From assembly GCA_965220205.1 (NCBI GenBank), contig OZ244812.1:1426001-1490000 (forward strand): a stretch of 64,000 nt of DNA, read 5' to 3'. Shown in pieces: positions 1-8,560 of this stretch. The notes under the pieces were generated by a model. The model was given only the letters and a program-made list of their open reading frames with translations. It made no database searches and was not told where the DNA came from. Positions within the stretch are counted from its first letter, which is position 1, and each line of letters begins with the position of its first letter. The DNA is from G965220205 sp965220205 (GTDB lineage: Bacteria > Chloroflexota > Dehalococcoidia > Lucifugimonadales > Australimonadaceae). Position numbers and translations under genes: made by a program.

Positions 1-951
1 GACAAGAGCGAGTTCGGGTTGCACGAAGTCGCGCAGATGTGCAACTTCTACGGCTCGATCTGGGCGACGTGGGACCCCAAGGCCCCCTCGTTCGAGGACT
101 ACCTCGGCGCGTACGCCGACGGCATCCGGAGCTGCTTCGAGGGCACGGACGGCACGGACAACGGCGTCGAGTTCTTCAAGCCCGTCCAGAAGTGGCGTCT
201 CCCCAGCAACTGGAAGTTCCCCGGCTTCAGCTTCGACGGCGACACGCTGCACGGCGTGACGACGCACCGGTCGATCAACGTAGCCGCCATCGGGCCCCAG
301 GGCGACGCCAACGAAGGCGACCGCCACCCGATGCGCGGCCAGTTCCCGTTGACCCGCTACGAGATGTCCATCCGGAAGCTCGGCCACGGCGGGCACAACC
401 CCATCTACGAGAAGACGGGCATCGCGCCCTACGTCGACACCTGGCAGACGGAGCCGCCGGAGGTTGACGAGTACTACCGCAAGGCCCACGAGAAGAAGGC
501 GAAGAAGTACGAAGGGCAGTACACGCACGGCGGGGGCGCCCACGTCTTCCCCAACGTGAACATCCAGCCCCAGCGCATCCTGCTGTGGCACCCGCACCAC
601 GTCGGGTGGTGCGAGAGTTGGCGGTTCTACACGGTCGACCGCGGAGCGCCGCAGGTCGTGCGGGACGCCCAGCGCCGCTACATGATGCGCTACTGCGGAC
701 CCGTCGGCCTGACGGAATCGGACGACATGGAGAACTGGAACTACGCCTCGGCGGCGAGCAGCGGCACGATCGCCCGGCGCCTGCCCTACCCCTTCAAGGC
801 GGGGCTGGGGTACGACCACACCGACGACCGTGTGCCGGGGATGACGCTGAACCGCGGGATCGCCGAAGAGAACCAGCGCTCGCGCCTGTACCGGTGGCTG
901 GACTTCATGGAAGCCGGCAGCTGGGACGAGCTCTACCCGAACAAGCAGTAA
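1..951 (+). CDS. Rieske ring-hydroxylating oxygenase alpha subunit, C-terminal part (5' cut by window edge)
   Basis: Large subunit of a two-subunit ring-hydroxylating dioxygenase; the visible part is the catalytic domain holding mononuclear iron. The open frame runs in from base 1, and the residues before the first possible start (a TTG at 19) still align with the paralog at 44961-46358, so the true start and the Rieske [2Fe-2S] domain lie upstream of the window. Seen: an NWK motif followed by D-x2-H-x4-H (GDTLHGVTTH), matching the Asp/His/His iron site of the naphthalene dioxygenase class, and a later ESDDMENW block like the family's EQDDxENW, which carries the last iron ligand. The beta subunit follows 32 bases downstream. 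Substrate unknown. Confidence 0.93.
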   Translation, partial: DKSEFGLHEVAQMCNFYGSIWATWDPKAPSFEDYLGAYADGIRSCFEGTDGTDNGVEFFKPVQKWRLPSNWKFPGFSFDGDTLHGVTTHRSINVAAIGPQGDANEGDRHPMRGQFPLTRYEMSIRKLGHGGHNPIYEKTGIAPYVDTWQTEPPEVDEYYRKAHEKKAKKYEGQYTHGGGAHVFPNVNIQPQRILLWHPHHVGWCESWRFYTVDRGAPQVVRDAQRRYMMRYCGPVGLTESDDMENWNYASAASSGTIARRLPYPFKAGLGYDHTDDRVPGMTLNRGIAEENQRSRLYRWLDFMEAGSWDELYPNKQ

Positions 952-983
952 ATGACCGAACCTAAGCGCCAGGAGGGCCGGCC

Positions 984-1523
984 ATGGCCGTAGACTCAAT
1001 GCAGCAAGCGTTGGAGCGCCTGCTCCTTCAGCGGGAAGTCGAGGAGTTCCTCTCCATGGAGGCGGAACTCCTCGACGAACGACGGTACAACGAATGGATC
1101 GAGCTGATTGCCGACGACATCCATTACCACATGCCGCAGCGCCGGAACGTCAAGTTCGGCGAGCAGCACCGCGAGAACACGAGCGCGGACGACGAGATTT
1201 CGTGGTTCGACGAAGGGAAGAGGATCCTGGCGGGGCGCGTACGGCAGATCAACACGGGCATCCACTGGGCTGAGGAGCCCCTCTCCCGTCTTCGCCATAT
1301 CATCGCCAACGTCCAGGTCCTCGATGTCGACGGCGACGAGGTCAAGGTGCGCAGCCGCTTCATCGTCTACCGCAACCGCGTTCAGGACGAGGTCGACCTG
1401 TTCGCGGGCAAGCGCGAGGACACGCTGCGGCGCGATAGCGAGACGGGCTGGAAAATCGCAAAGCGCCTGATCATCCTGGACCAGAACGTGCTCCTGGCCA
1501 AGAACATCACCTTCTTCTTCTAG
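984..1523 (+). CDS. Ring-hydroxylating oxygenase beta subunit
   Basis: Small structural subunit (179 aa, SnoaL-like cone fold) that assembles with the alpha subunit, usually as alpha3beta3. The sequence shows the family pattern: an acidic N-terminal helix with EFLSMEAELLDERRYNEWIEL, then the YHMPQRR segment, VRQINTGIHWAEEP, and the terminal ILDQNVLLAKNITFFF. It aligns closely with 46633-47178. The ATG at 984 is preceded by an AGGAGG-like site at about 970. It lies directly behind the alpha gene, so the two form one transcription unit. It has no catalytic residues of its own. Confidence 0.93.
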   Translation: MAVDSMQQALERLLLQREVEEFLSMEAELLDERRYNEWIELIADDIHYHMPQRRNVKFGEQHRENTSADDEISWFDEGKRILAGRVRQINTGIHWAEEPLSRLRHIIANVQVLDVDGDEVKVRSRFIVYRNRVQDEVDLFAGKREDTLRRDSETGWKIAKRLIILDQNVLLAKNITFFF

Positions 1524-1526
1524 CCG

Positions 1527-1573
1527 CTGCCCGCGCCGTTGGGCAGGGCCGCCCCAGATTCCCGCTCCGGGGC
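1527..1573 (+). other. Two short GC-rich hairpins between RHO beta gene and small-protein gene
   Basis: CTGCCC (1527-1532) pairs with GGGCAG (1541-1546), and GCCCC (1551-1555) with GGGGC (1569-1573). There is no T-tract, so intrinsic termination is unlikely; mRNA processing or stability is possible. Weakly supported. Confidence 0.3.
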
Positions 1574-1617
1574 GGGGATGACGAAGGAAGGAGATTACAG
1601 GGAGCAGGAGGACAGTG

Positions 1618-1842
1618 ATGACCGAGCAATCCGAGCCGAAGGGACTGCCCCACACAATGGGCGCGGAGATCATGCTCCAGGACCTTCCGTTGGGGACGCG
1701 TCTCGTCCTGCGAGGCGGGGCCGAGGTCGAGATCGTCGAGAACCCGCGCGACGGCCAATGGGTGTTCGTCAGACCCGTGGGCTCCGATGAGGAGGCCGAT
1801 CTCGTCTTCGCAGCCGAGGTCGCCGAGATGCCCGCCCAGTAA
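1618..1842 (+). CDS. Small RHO-associated beta-rich protein, copy A
   Basis: A 74-aa protein of unknown function. ATG 1618 was chosen because AGGAGG at 1606-1611 sits 6 bases upstream; the GTG at 1615 is the alternative. Pattern: a short leader, then LPLGTRLVLRGG, VEIVENPRDGQW, and a terminal acidic stretch ending AAEVAEM. The same arrangement (L-x-x-G-hydrophobic core, DG turn, V-E-I/V-V, second DG turn, D-V near the end) recurs at 46370-46606 and 4165-4380, each time beside an oxygenase. Alternating hydrophobic residues suggest a small beta-barrel or SH3-like fold. A role in oxygenase assembly or regulation is inference from position only. Confidence 0.75.
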   Translation: MTEQSEPKGLPHTMGAEIMLQDLPLGTRLVLRGGAEVEIVENPRDGQWVFVRPVGSDEEADLVFAAEVAEMPAQ

Positions 1843-1951
1843 CCCCGTCCGACTTCTCGACCTGCTAAGCTACCGCGTCTCCGAGAGGCCTGTTAGCCGA
1901 GGCGGCGGCGCGTCGCCCCGGATCCCGCGTATCCCCCAGGGAGGTAGGACT

Positions 1952-3085
1952 ATGACCACCAGCCAAGAAGCTATGCTCGAGGTCTGGAACCCCGTCCCCC
2001 GCTACGACCGATGGCTCGAGACCCTCAAGATTCCGATCTTTCGCGGGTATCACGTCGAAGACCTGCGCACGATGGAGCTCGGGCCGTGGGAGGAGCGGGA
2101 GTGCAACGCCGCCATCCTCGCGCTCAACGGCGCGGAAGGGGTCACTGAGACCCGGGTGACCGAGATTCCGCCCGGCGCAACCATCGCGCCGGTCAAGTTC
2201 TCGCTGGACGAGCTTATCTACGTGCTCGACGGCCGCGGCTTCACAACGATCTGGGCCGACGGTATGGTCCCGAGGACCTTCGAGTGGCAAACACACAGCC
2301 TCTTCGTCATCCCGAAGAACTACACCTACCAGCTCAGCAACGCCCAAGGGAACCGTCCGACACGGGTGCTTAACTTCAACGCGCTGCCGGTGGCCATGGC
2401 CATCTACCAGGAGCCGAGCTACTTCTTCAACAACCCCTACACCCTCCCCGACCCGACGATGCTCTACGGAGAGGATGGCGACCCGTACCGCTCCGAGGCG
2501 AAATGGGTCGACCTCGGCGGACGCGAGGGCGCCTTCTTCACAGGCAACTTCTTCCCCGACATGGCCTTGTGGAACAAGAATCTGCGCCTGCAGCAGGGCC
2601 GCGGCGGCTCGGTGAGCGTCGGCTTCCGCATCCCGCGCACGCCCTTCCGCATCGCCATCCCCACCATGCCGGTCGGCACCTACAAGAAGGGCCATCGCCA
2701 CGGCCCCGGCATCAGCATCGTCATACCGGGCGAGGCGGACGGCTTCTCCATCATGTGGCCGGAGGGCGGCGAGAAGGTCATCGTCCCCTGGCACGAGGCG
2801 AGCTGCTTCATCCCACCGAACCAGTGGTACCACCAACACTTCAACGTGGGCCCGCAGCCTGCGCGGTACATGCCGCTGCACACGCCGCGGCACCGTTTGT
2901 TCGGCGGGCAACGGGGCCCGGACGTCGGGGCGCGCCACCAGATTGAATACACTGACGAGGAGCCCTGGATCCGCGAGATGTTCGAGGCAGAGCTGGCAAA
3001 GCGGGGCGTGCAGACGCTGATGCCCGCCGAGGCCTACACGAATCCCGACTACACGTGGCCGGAGGGCGAGCCCGAAGGCGACTAG
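1952..3085 (+). CDS. Bicupin protein, possible dioxygenase
   Basis: A 377-aa protein with two cupin beta-barrels. ATG 1952 is preceded by GGGAGGTAGGACT; the open frame extends further upstream without a better site. The first cupin (about residues 74-130) lacks the usual HxH, having PVKF in its place. The second (about 240-300) has GHRHGPG (His248, His250) and YHQHFN (His294, His296), so it is probably the only metal site. The layout resembles gentisate-type bicupin dioxygenases, but identity is not established. It follows the RHO genes and precedes an aldo/keto reductase whose start is 20 bases after its stop, so a catabolic operon is likely. Confidence 0.8.
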   Translation: MTTSQEAMLEVWNPVPRYDRWLETLKIPIFRGYHVEDLRTMELGPWEERECNAAILALNGAEGVTETRVTEIPPGATIAPVKFSLDELIYVLDGRGFTTIWADGMVPRTFEWQTHSLFVIPKNYTYQLSNAQGNRPTRVLNFNALPVAMAIYQEPSYFFNNPYTLPDPTMLYGEDGDPYRSEAKWVDLGGREGAFFTGNFFPDMALWNKNLRLQQGRGGSVSVGFRIPRTPFRIAIPTMPVGTYKKGHRHGPGISIVIPGEADGFSIMWPEGGEKVIVPWHEASCFIPPNQWYHQHFNVGPQPARYMPLHTPRHRLFGGQRGPDVGARHQIEYTDEEPWIREMFEAELAKRGVQTLMPAEAYTNPDYTWPEGEPEGD

Positions 3086-3105
3086 CGCGGGGCTGGAGAG
3101 ACCTC

Positions 3106-4124
3106 GTGAAGTACCGTCAACTCGGCGCGACCGGGCTTCGCATCTCGGAGATAGGCTTCGGCTGCGGCAACACTGCGGGCCTCATGGTGTGGAGCTCCCG
3201 CGATGACCAGATACGCATCGCCCAGCGGGCCATCGACGCGGGCATCACCTACTTCGACACCGCCTCCGCCTACGGGCGCGGCAAGTCCGAGGAGAGCCTT
3301 GGCCAGGTGCTACGGCGCCTCTCAGCCATGCCGCTGATCGGCGCCAAGGTGGCGCTGGACGACGAAGACATCGCGGACCTCCGCTCCGCCGTGCGCCGGT
3401 CGCTCGACGAGAGCCTCACCCGCCTGGGCGTCGACCACGTCAATCTCGTTCACCTGCACAACCGGCTCTGTGTGGAGCGCACGCCCGATACGCGCGGCGC
3501 CCACGGCGTCATGCTCACCCCGAGGAGATGGTCGGGCCCGGCGGCATGGAGGAGATATTCCAGGAGCTCCAGCTCGAGGGGAAGCTCCGCTACTACGGGT
3601 TCTGCGCCTTCGGAGGAGAGGTCCCGGCCGTCAAGAGCGTGATCGCGCGAGGCCACTTCCACTCGATGCTCGCCTCGTACAACGTGCTGAACCCGTCAGC
3701 GGGCAGGCCCGCGCCGCCCGGCCTCGAGCGCGACGACTACGGCGACGTCATCAGCGCGGGCGCCGACCGGGGCATCGGCATCGTCGGCCTGCGGGTGCTC
3801 GCCGCCGACGCTCTCAGCGGCAACCCAGCGCCCCACGAATTGAACAAGGGCGGCAGCTCAGACCGCGGCGACTACGCCGGCGAAACGCGACGAGCCCAAG
3901 CGCTGAGCGCGCTCCGCCTCGACGGCAACGAGTCGCTCGCCCAAGTAGCGGTCCGGTTTGGCCTGAGCAATCGGCGGATCTCGACAGTGCTCGTCGGCTT
4001 CTCGGAGATGCGCCGCCTCGAAGAGGCGGTCGCCTGCACGGAGCGCCCCGCGTTCTCCGACGCCCACATGGAGTTCGTCGAGGAACTGTACCGCACTGAC
4101 TTCGGGCTTCGGGAGTCCGCCTGA
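3106..4124 (+). pseudogene. Aldo/keto reductase, interrupted by one frameshift
   Basis: An NADPH-dependent aldo/keto reductase that would be 339 aa if read through one frameshift. The N-terminal part starts at GTG 3106 (VKYRQLGATGL) and contains the catalytic tetrad: Asp51, Tyr56 (DTASAY), Lys81 and a His near 116-118 (HLHN). The rest continues in another frame from about 3516 (HPEEMVGPGGMEEIF) to TGA 4122-4124. Adding one C to the C4 run at 3518-3521 would give TPEEMVGPGG, the expected family sequence. This is either a genuine inactivating deletion or a base-calling error in a homopolymer. Last gene of the + strand oxygenase cluster. Confidence 0.82.
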
Positions 4125-4164
4125 GCGCGCGCTGAACCCAACGAGCCGCGGCGGCGGCGCGTCC

Positions 4165-4380
4165 TCAGTTCAGGTGCGTCGAGTCTTCCGGGTTCACGAC
4201 CGCGATGACGTCGTCGACCGAGATGACGAGACTCGCGCCTTGCATGCCCGGCTCGAAGGGCGACTCGACGCAGACGGCCTGCGCCGACCTCCCATCCGCG
4301 CCGAGGGAAACGACCTCAACGACGCTCCCGTCCTCCATCTGCAGCCGCACGCCCGGCTCGAGGTCAGTTCGAGCATCCAT
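4165..4380 (-). CDS. Small RHO-associated beta-rich protein, copy C
   Basis: A 71-aa protein, distal gene of a - strand unit behind a zinc-ribbon protein and an alpha-only oxygenase. The start was set at the ATG at 4380 because GGAGG lies 5 bases upstream; earlier starts would lack a site. Visible pattern: LEPGVRLQMEDGSVVEVVSL, a DG turn, VESPFEPG, then a hydrophobic strand ending SVDDVIAVV. This matches the small proteins at 1618 and 46370 in order of strands and turns, including an ESP-containing insert shared with the 46370 copy. Function unknown; association with oxygenases is the main clue. Confidence 0.68.
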   Translation of the reverse strand: MDARTDLEPGVRLQMEDGSVVEVVSLGADGRSAQAVCVESPFEPGMQGASLVISVDDVIAVVNPEDSTHLN

Positions 4381-4440
4381 CGCCGCCTCCGTTTGACGTG
4401 ACCATCCAAACAACCCGCCAGCCGACCCCGCAGCGACGGC

Positions 4441-4647
4441 TCACATGCGCAACCGGAACAGCTGCGAGCTCTGTGGGATACGGGCCACTACGGCGCTCCA
4501 TTCGCAGTTGGCGCACCGCGCGTGGATGTTGATGTAGCGCACGTCCTCCCACGAGAACATCTGCACTGGTTCCTCTTCGCGCCAATTGACAGCGCCCCCG
4601 CATTCGGGGCACTCGAAACCGAAGATGGGGTGAGGCCGGTGCGCCAT
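4441..4647 (-). CDS. Small zinc-ribbon protein
   Basis: A 68-aa protein with two CPxC-type knuckles, Cys13-Pro-Glu-Cys16 and Cys45-Ala-Asn-Cys48, spaced as in a zinc ribbon. AGGAG lies just ahead of the ATG. It starts 19 bases after the oxygenase gene at 4667-6004 ends, so it is co-transcribed. It could be a structural or electron-transfer accessory (rubredoxin-like CxxC pairs also bind iron, but the surrounding sequence is not rubredoxin) or a nucleic-acid-binding protein. No assigned function. Confidence 0.7.
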   Translation of the reverse strand: MAHRPHPIFGFECPECGGAVNWREEEPVQMFSWEDVRYINIHARCANCEWSAVVARIPQSSQLFRLRM

Positions 4648-4666
4648 GAGCTCTCCTCGTACGCGG

Positions 4667-6004
4667 CTACGTCGTGGCCGCCGCGCTGGCGTCTTGGGCC
4701 CGCTGCATCAGCTCCTTGACGAGCGGCATGGCAGGCCCGTACCGATCGCCGTCGTCCACGTCGTACCCCAGGTGGTACATGGCGCGGTAGGACGCCACGC
4801 CGCCCCGGCCCTCGCCTCTGCGGTTGTCCAGGCGGGGGGTCAGGTGGATGATCTCGCCGGCCTCGTCCCTGTCGTAGAAGACGTTCTTCGGGTCCCCTCC
4901 GCCCTCGACGATCCGGACGTTTTCCTCGAGCATCCGACGCATGAGGATGAGGGCGACGTCCGAGGTCCCCAACCGCTCTCCGGAGCGGTTGGCAACGGCG
5001 CCCTGCGACCACCAAGCAAGCATGTCCTGCGACAGAACGTAGTCGAAGATCGGGCGACCGTTGTCGTCCACCATCGGCATCTCATAGAACGGGACGATGT
5101 CTTGCCGCGGCGCCTCGACGCCAGGCGGGGCCGCGTACATCTGATAATTGATGTGGTACGTGTGCGTGTCGTCCATCGGGACCCTGGCCTGGAGCTCTGT
5201 CCGGATGCCCCCGCCGCCCGGGCGCGTGTAGAACGGAAATATGACGTACGCCGCCCGGCTCTCGCGGTCCTCGGGAGCGCCGCGCGCCTTGGTCACTCGC
5301 TCGCCCTTCTCCATCCCGTATGGCGTCGGGCGCGCGTAGATCGAATCGAGGCCAAGGCCCCCTTCGGCCCCTCGGTAGGCGCGATGGACGTTCTTGTCGT
5401 GCACGCGCTCGTCGTGCAGCCCCTCGTACTCCAGGACGTACTTGAAGAAGTTGCCGTGGAGGTAGACGCCGTGGGCCGGGTCTCCTGCGTTCTCCTGGCA
5501 TTGGAGCCAGTTGCACGGAATCTCGGCGACCCCGATCTGGCGGACCGCGTTGGGCCATACGAGCACGTCCCACGGCGGGAGCACCGGAACAGGCTCCGGT
5601 CCGAGGTAGGCGTAGACGAGGCCGCCGATCTCCCGCACCGGGTAGGCCGGCATCTCGACCTTCTCCCGGAACCTGCTCTCGATCGGCTCGAGCGGCGTCT
5701 CGAGGCATTGGCCTGACTCGTTGTACAGCCATCCGTGATAGGGGCAGCGCAGCCCGTTCGCCTCGGGGTAGCCATACTGCATATCGACGTTCCGGTGGGA
5801 GCACCGCTCGCCGATCAGGCCGAGCGTGCCGCTCTTGTCACGGTATAGCGTGAGGGTCTCGCCGAGTACGCGGACCTTCTTGGTAGGCTTGAGCAGCAAC
5901 TCCGAGGCCGGTGCAATCGGCAGCCAGTACCGGCGCATCAACTCGCCCATTGGCGTGCCTGGCCCCACCCGCGTCAGGCGCTCGTTCGCTTCGACACTCA
6001 GCAT
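4667..6004 (-). CDS. Alpha-only Rieske oxygenase (phthalate 4,5-dioxygenase type)
   Basis: A 445-aa homomeric-type Rieske non-heme iron oxygenase that would insert oxygen into a cyclic substrate using electrons from a separate reductase. The Rieske site is Cys68-x-His70 and Cys87-x2-His90 (CSHRN, CPYHGW). The mononuclear iron motif is CQENAGDPAHGVYLH, with Asp175, His178 and His183. The start ATG 6004 has GGAGG 6 bases upstream. The N-terminal block VGPGTPMGELMRRYW is shared with 24526-25704 and 25862-27211, so the three are paralogs. First gene of a three-gene - strand unit; no reductase is adjacent. Confidence 0.93.
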   Translation of the reverse strand: MLSVEANERLTRVGPGTPMGELMRRYWLPIAPASELLLKPTKKVRVLGETLTLYRDKSGTLGLIGERCSHRNVDMQYGYPEANGLRCPYHGWLYNESGQCLETPLEPIESRFREKVEMPAYPVREIGGLVYAYLGPEPVPVLPPWDVLVWPNAVRQIGVAEIPCNWLQCQENAGDPAHGVYLHGNFFKYVLEYEGLHDERVHDKNVHRAYRGAEGGLGLDSIYARPTPYGMEKGERVTKARGAPEDRESRAAYVIFPFYTRPGGGGIRTELQARVPMDDTHTYHINYQMYAAPPGVEAPRQDIVPFYEMPMVDDNGRPIFDYVLSQDMLAWWSQGAVANRSGERLGTSDVALILMRRMLEENVRIVEGGGDPKNVFYDRDEAGEIIHLTPRLDNRRGEGRGGVASYRAMYHLGYDVDDGDRYGPAMPLVKELMQRAQDASAAATT

Positions 6005-6162
6005 AGGTTCCTCCCGAACGGAGAATGGGCGGCAGTCTGCATCGGCGGCGTCTTGTTGCTACGCCTGCCAGTGACGGTTTGTCAAGCCGACGCTTGCGCA
6101 TCCTCGCTCAACAAACTAACATCTGCGCCTGCGCAACCTACATGCGCACGAGGAGGCGAGAG

Positions 6163-7347
6163 ATGAGCTACAACGGCCACGTAGTCATCGATTCTGATTG
6201 CCACATGCGCGAGTACTGGGAACTCGACCGCACCTACAAGGAAACGATGGACCCCGCGTACCGGGACACGTACGCGCAGTTCAGCGAGGTCGTCCGCGCC
6301 CAGCAGAAACGTGCGGGCGACGTCGGGTTCACTCCGCTCTTCTGGCCCCGCCTCCCCAACCGTCCCATGGGGCTCTTCGAGGCGTTCGAGTTGCCGGGGG
6401 ACGGCGGTCCCCGCGGCAGCGCCACGGTCACGGGCCGAGGCTACGACATCGACCCCTCCTGCAACTGGGACCCAACGATCCGCCTCAGGGATATGGAGAC
6501 CGCCGGCGTCGACATGAGCTTCATGTTCCCCAGCCAGGCTGACGGCTTCTGCATGCTCAACGACGTTGGGTTCGAGAGCGCGCTCCACCGCTCCTACCAC
6601 CGGTTCATGAGCAACTACTGCGCCGCCGCCGAGGGGCGGCTCTGGTGGATGGGCGGACTCACGATGCGAGACATCCCCGAGAGCGTCGCGCAGCTCCGGC
6701 AATGGGCGAAGGACGACCCGCACTTCGCGGGCATGCACCTGCCTCGCGGGTGCCCCGACGGCCGCACGCTCGACCACCCCAGCCTCTACCCCCTCTACGC
6801 CGCCAGCGAGGAGCTCGACCTGCCCCTCTGGGTGCACGGCGGGGCGAACCGACCCCCGCTGACCCCGTGGGTCGAGGCCCCCAACGGCCTCTACCACGCC
6901 ATCGGCGGTCAGTACGCCCTCGCCGCCCTCGTCGGCGGCGGCGTCTTCGATCTCTTCCCCAAGCTCCGCATCGGCCTGTTCGAGAGCTTCGGAGGCTGGA
7001 TGCCCTACCTCGTCGAGAAGCTCGACGATGGCTTCACTCCCGGTTCACGGACGACGCCCAAGCAGAAGCGCACCGCTTCCGAAGTCGTCGCGAGCGGACA
7101 ACTCTTCGTTGCTGTCGAGGCCGACGAGGAACACATCGCCTACGCCGTCAAGACGCTCGGCGAGCACGTGTGGCTCTTCTCGACGGACTACCCGCACGGC
7201 GGCAGCCCGTGGCCGGAAGGGGTCCCGCTCATCGCAGGGCAGGACATGACGGAGAGCGCAAAGGTGAAGCTGCTCGGCCAGAACGCTGTCAGGTTCCTCC
7301 CCAAGATGGCCGGCGCGGCGGCGGCAGCCGTCCGCAACGGCTCGTGA
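6163..7347 (+). CDS. Amidohydrolase-2 family metal-dependent hydrolase/decarboxylase
   Basis: A 394-aa TIM-barrel enzyme of the amidohydrolase-2 (ACMSD/LigY-like) family, whose members decarboxylate or hydrolyse products of aromatic ring catabolism. ATG 6163 follows GAGGAGGCGAG. Seen: N-terminal VIDSDCHMRE (metal-binding D-x-H variant), LWVHGG in mid-barrel, and FSTDYPHGG near the C-terminus with the conserved Asp. Divergent from the RHO gene at 4667-6004 and followed by two more family members, from which it differs clearly. Substrate unknown. Confidence 0.88.
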   Translation: MSYNGHVVIDSDCHMREYWELDRTYKETMDPAYRDTYAQFSEVVRAQQKRAGDVGFTPLFWPRLPNRPMGLFEAFELPGDGGPRGSATVTGRGYDIDPSCNWDPTIRLRDMETAGVDMSFMFPSQADGFCMLNDVGFESALHRSYHRFMSNYCAAAEGRLWWMGGLTMRDIPESVAQLRQWAKDDPHFAGMHLPRGCPDGRTLDHPSLYPLYAASEELDLPLWVHGGANRPPLTPWVEAPNGLYHAIGGQYALAALVGGGVFDLFPKLRIGLFESFGGWMPYLVEKLDDGFTPGSRTTPKQKRTASEVVASGQLFVAVEADEEHIAYAVKTLGEHVWLFSTDYPHGGSPWPEGVPLIAGQDMTESAKVKLLGQNAVRFLPKMAGAAAAAVRNGS

Positions 7348-7390
7348 GCAGCTCGCGCGGTAGGCGCCTGCGGTAGGCGAAGGAGACACC

Positions 7391-8524
7391 ATGGCCGACA
7401 AGGTAGTCCCGAACACGGAGCCCCGCATCTCCGCGGACTCGCACATGGCCGAGCCGGTCGACCTGTGGCAGGAGCGCATGCCCGCCAAGTACAAGAACCG
7501 CGCGTTCAGTTGGCCGGGACAACGCATCGGGAGCGGACAGTACCGGCGGGAAGGCGGATGGGAGCCCGCCCCCCGTCTGAAGGACATGGCCGCCGACGGC
7601 GTGGTCGCCGATGTCCTGTACCCGACGCGCGCGAAGAGCGCGTTCCGCCTGGACTACGAGCCCGAGATATCGGAAGCGGCCGCCCGCGTCTACAACGACT
7701 GGTTGATCGAGTTCTGCAGCGAGGCGCCCGACCGCCTCTGGGGCCAGGCGCTTCTGCCGCTGTTCAACATCGAGAACGCCATCGAGGAGATGGAGCGCTG
7801 CAAGAAGGCAGGCTTCGTCGGCGTCACGACGTGGATGGTTCCGCCCGACGGCCTGCGATTCGGCTCAGAGCACTACGACCGGTTCTGGGCAGCCGCCCAA
7901 GACATGGAGATGCCCGTCAGCATGCACATCAACAACGGGTACGGCCCGTACGCCGAGGCGTCCGCCGAGGTCCGGACCCGGAACGAGTGGAACCGGCTGG
8001 ACGAGCTCACCTTCACCGCCGCGGGGCACAAGAAGATCGCAGCCGACATGCTGACGGATATCATCTGCACCGGCGTGCTCGAGCGGTACCCGCGACTGAA
8101 GATAATCGTCGCCGAGGCCGAGGTCGGCTGGATCCCGTTCTGGCTCGAAGAGATGGACAAGCGCCAGAGGCGGCACAACTCCCTGCCTCTGCTGCCCAGC
8201 GAGTACTTCTACCGCCAGTGCTACGCCACATTCGCTGACGACCCGGTCGGAGGGTTCCTGCTCTCCCGTTGGGGCGAGAACAGCTTCCTCTGGGCCAACG
8301 ACTACCCGCACCCCGGCGTGGGCGACACGTGGCTGTTCTCCGGAGCGGTCATCGCCCGCGACCTCGGCCACCTCGGCGATGCGGCGCGGGCGAAGGTGCT
8401 CCGCGAGAGCACCGCCAACCTGTACGGCAGGCCGATCCCCGAGCTCATGCCCGTCCCCGCCGACGACCCCTCGATGGAAGAGTGGCGCGAAGAGCGCGCC
8501 CCCTACTACGCGGGGATCGCGTAG
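7391..8524 (+). CDS. Amidohydrolase-2 family enzyme, tandem copy 1
   Basis: A 377-aa amidohydrolase-2 family protein. Seen: RISADSHMAEPVDLW at the N-terminus (metal-binding D-x-H), VSMHIN in mid-barrel, and WANDYPHPGVGD at the C-terminal metal Asp. The start ATG follows GAAGGAGACACC. It is 43 bases downstream of the previous amidohydrolase and 36 bases upstream of a close paralog (8561-9670), with near-identical blocks such as FCSEAPDRLWGQA and PSEYFYRQCY in both. Probably part of the same catabolic operon. Confidence 0.9.
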   Translation: MADKVVPNTEPRISADSHMAEPVDLWQERMPAKYKNRAFSWPGQRIGSGQYRREGGWEPAPRLKDMAADGVVADVLYPTRAKSAFRLDYEPEISEAAARVYNDWLIEFCSEAPDRLWGQALLPLFNIENAIEEMERCKKAGFVGVTTWMVPPDGLRFGSEHYDRFWAAAQDMEMPVSMHINNGYGPYAEASAEVRTRNEWNRLDELTFTAAGHKKIAADMLTDIICTGVLERYPRLKIIVAEAEVGWIPFWLEEMDKRQRRHNSLPLLPSEYFYRQCYATFADDPVGGFLLSRWGENSFLWANDYPHPGVGDTWLFSGAVIARDLGHLGDAARAKVLRESTANLYGRPIPELMPVPADDPSMEEWREERAPYYAGIA

Positions 8525-8560
8525 GCAGGGCCAGGAAGGCATCGGACGAGGAGAGCAACC

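Noticed and set aside
19..951. TTG at 19 as true start of the first oxygenase
   Set aside because: Conserved sequence (aligned with the 44961 paralog) continues upstream to base 1, so the gene begins outside the window.
1865..2938. Long antisense open frame opposite the bicupin gene
   Set aside because: Arg/Pro/Ala-rich composition typical of GC-rich shadows; no family likeness.
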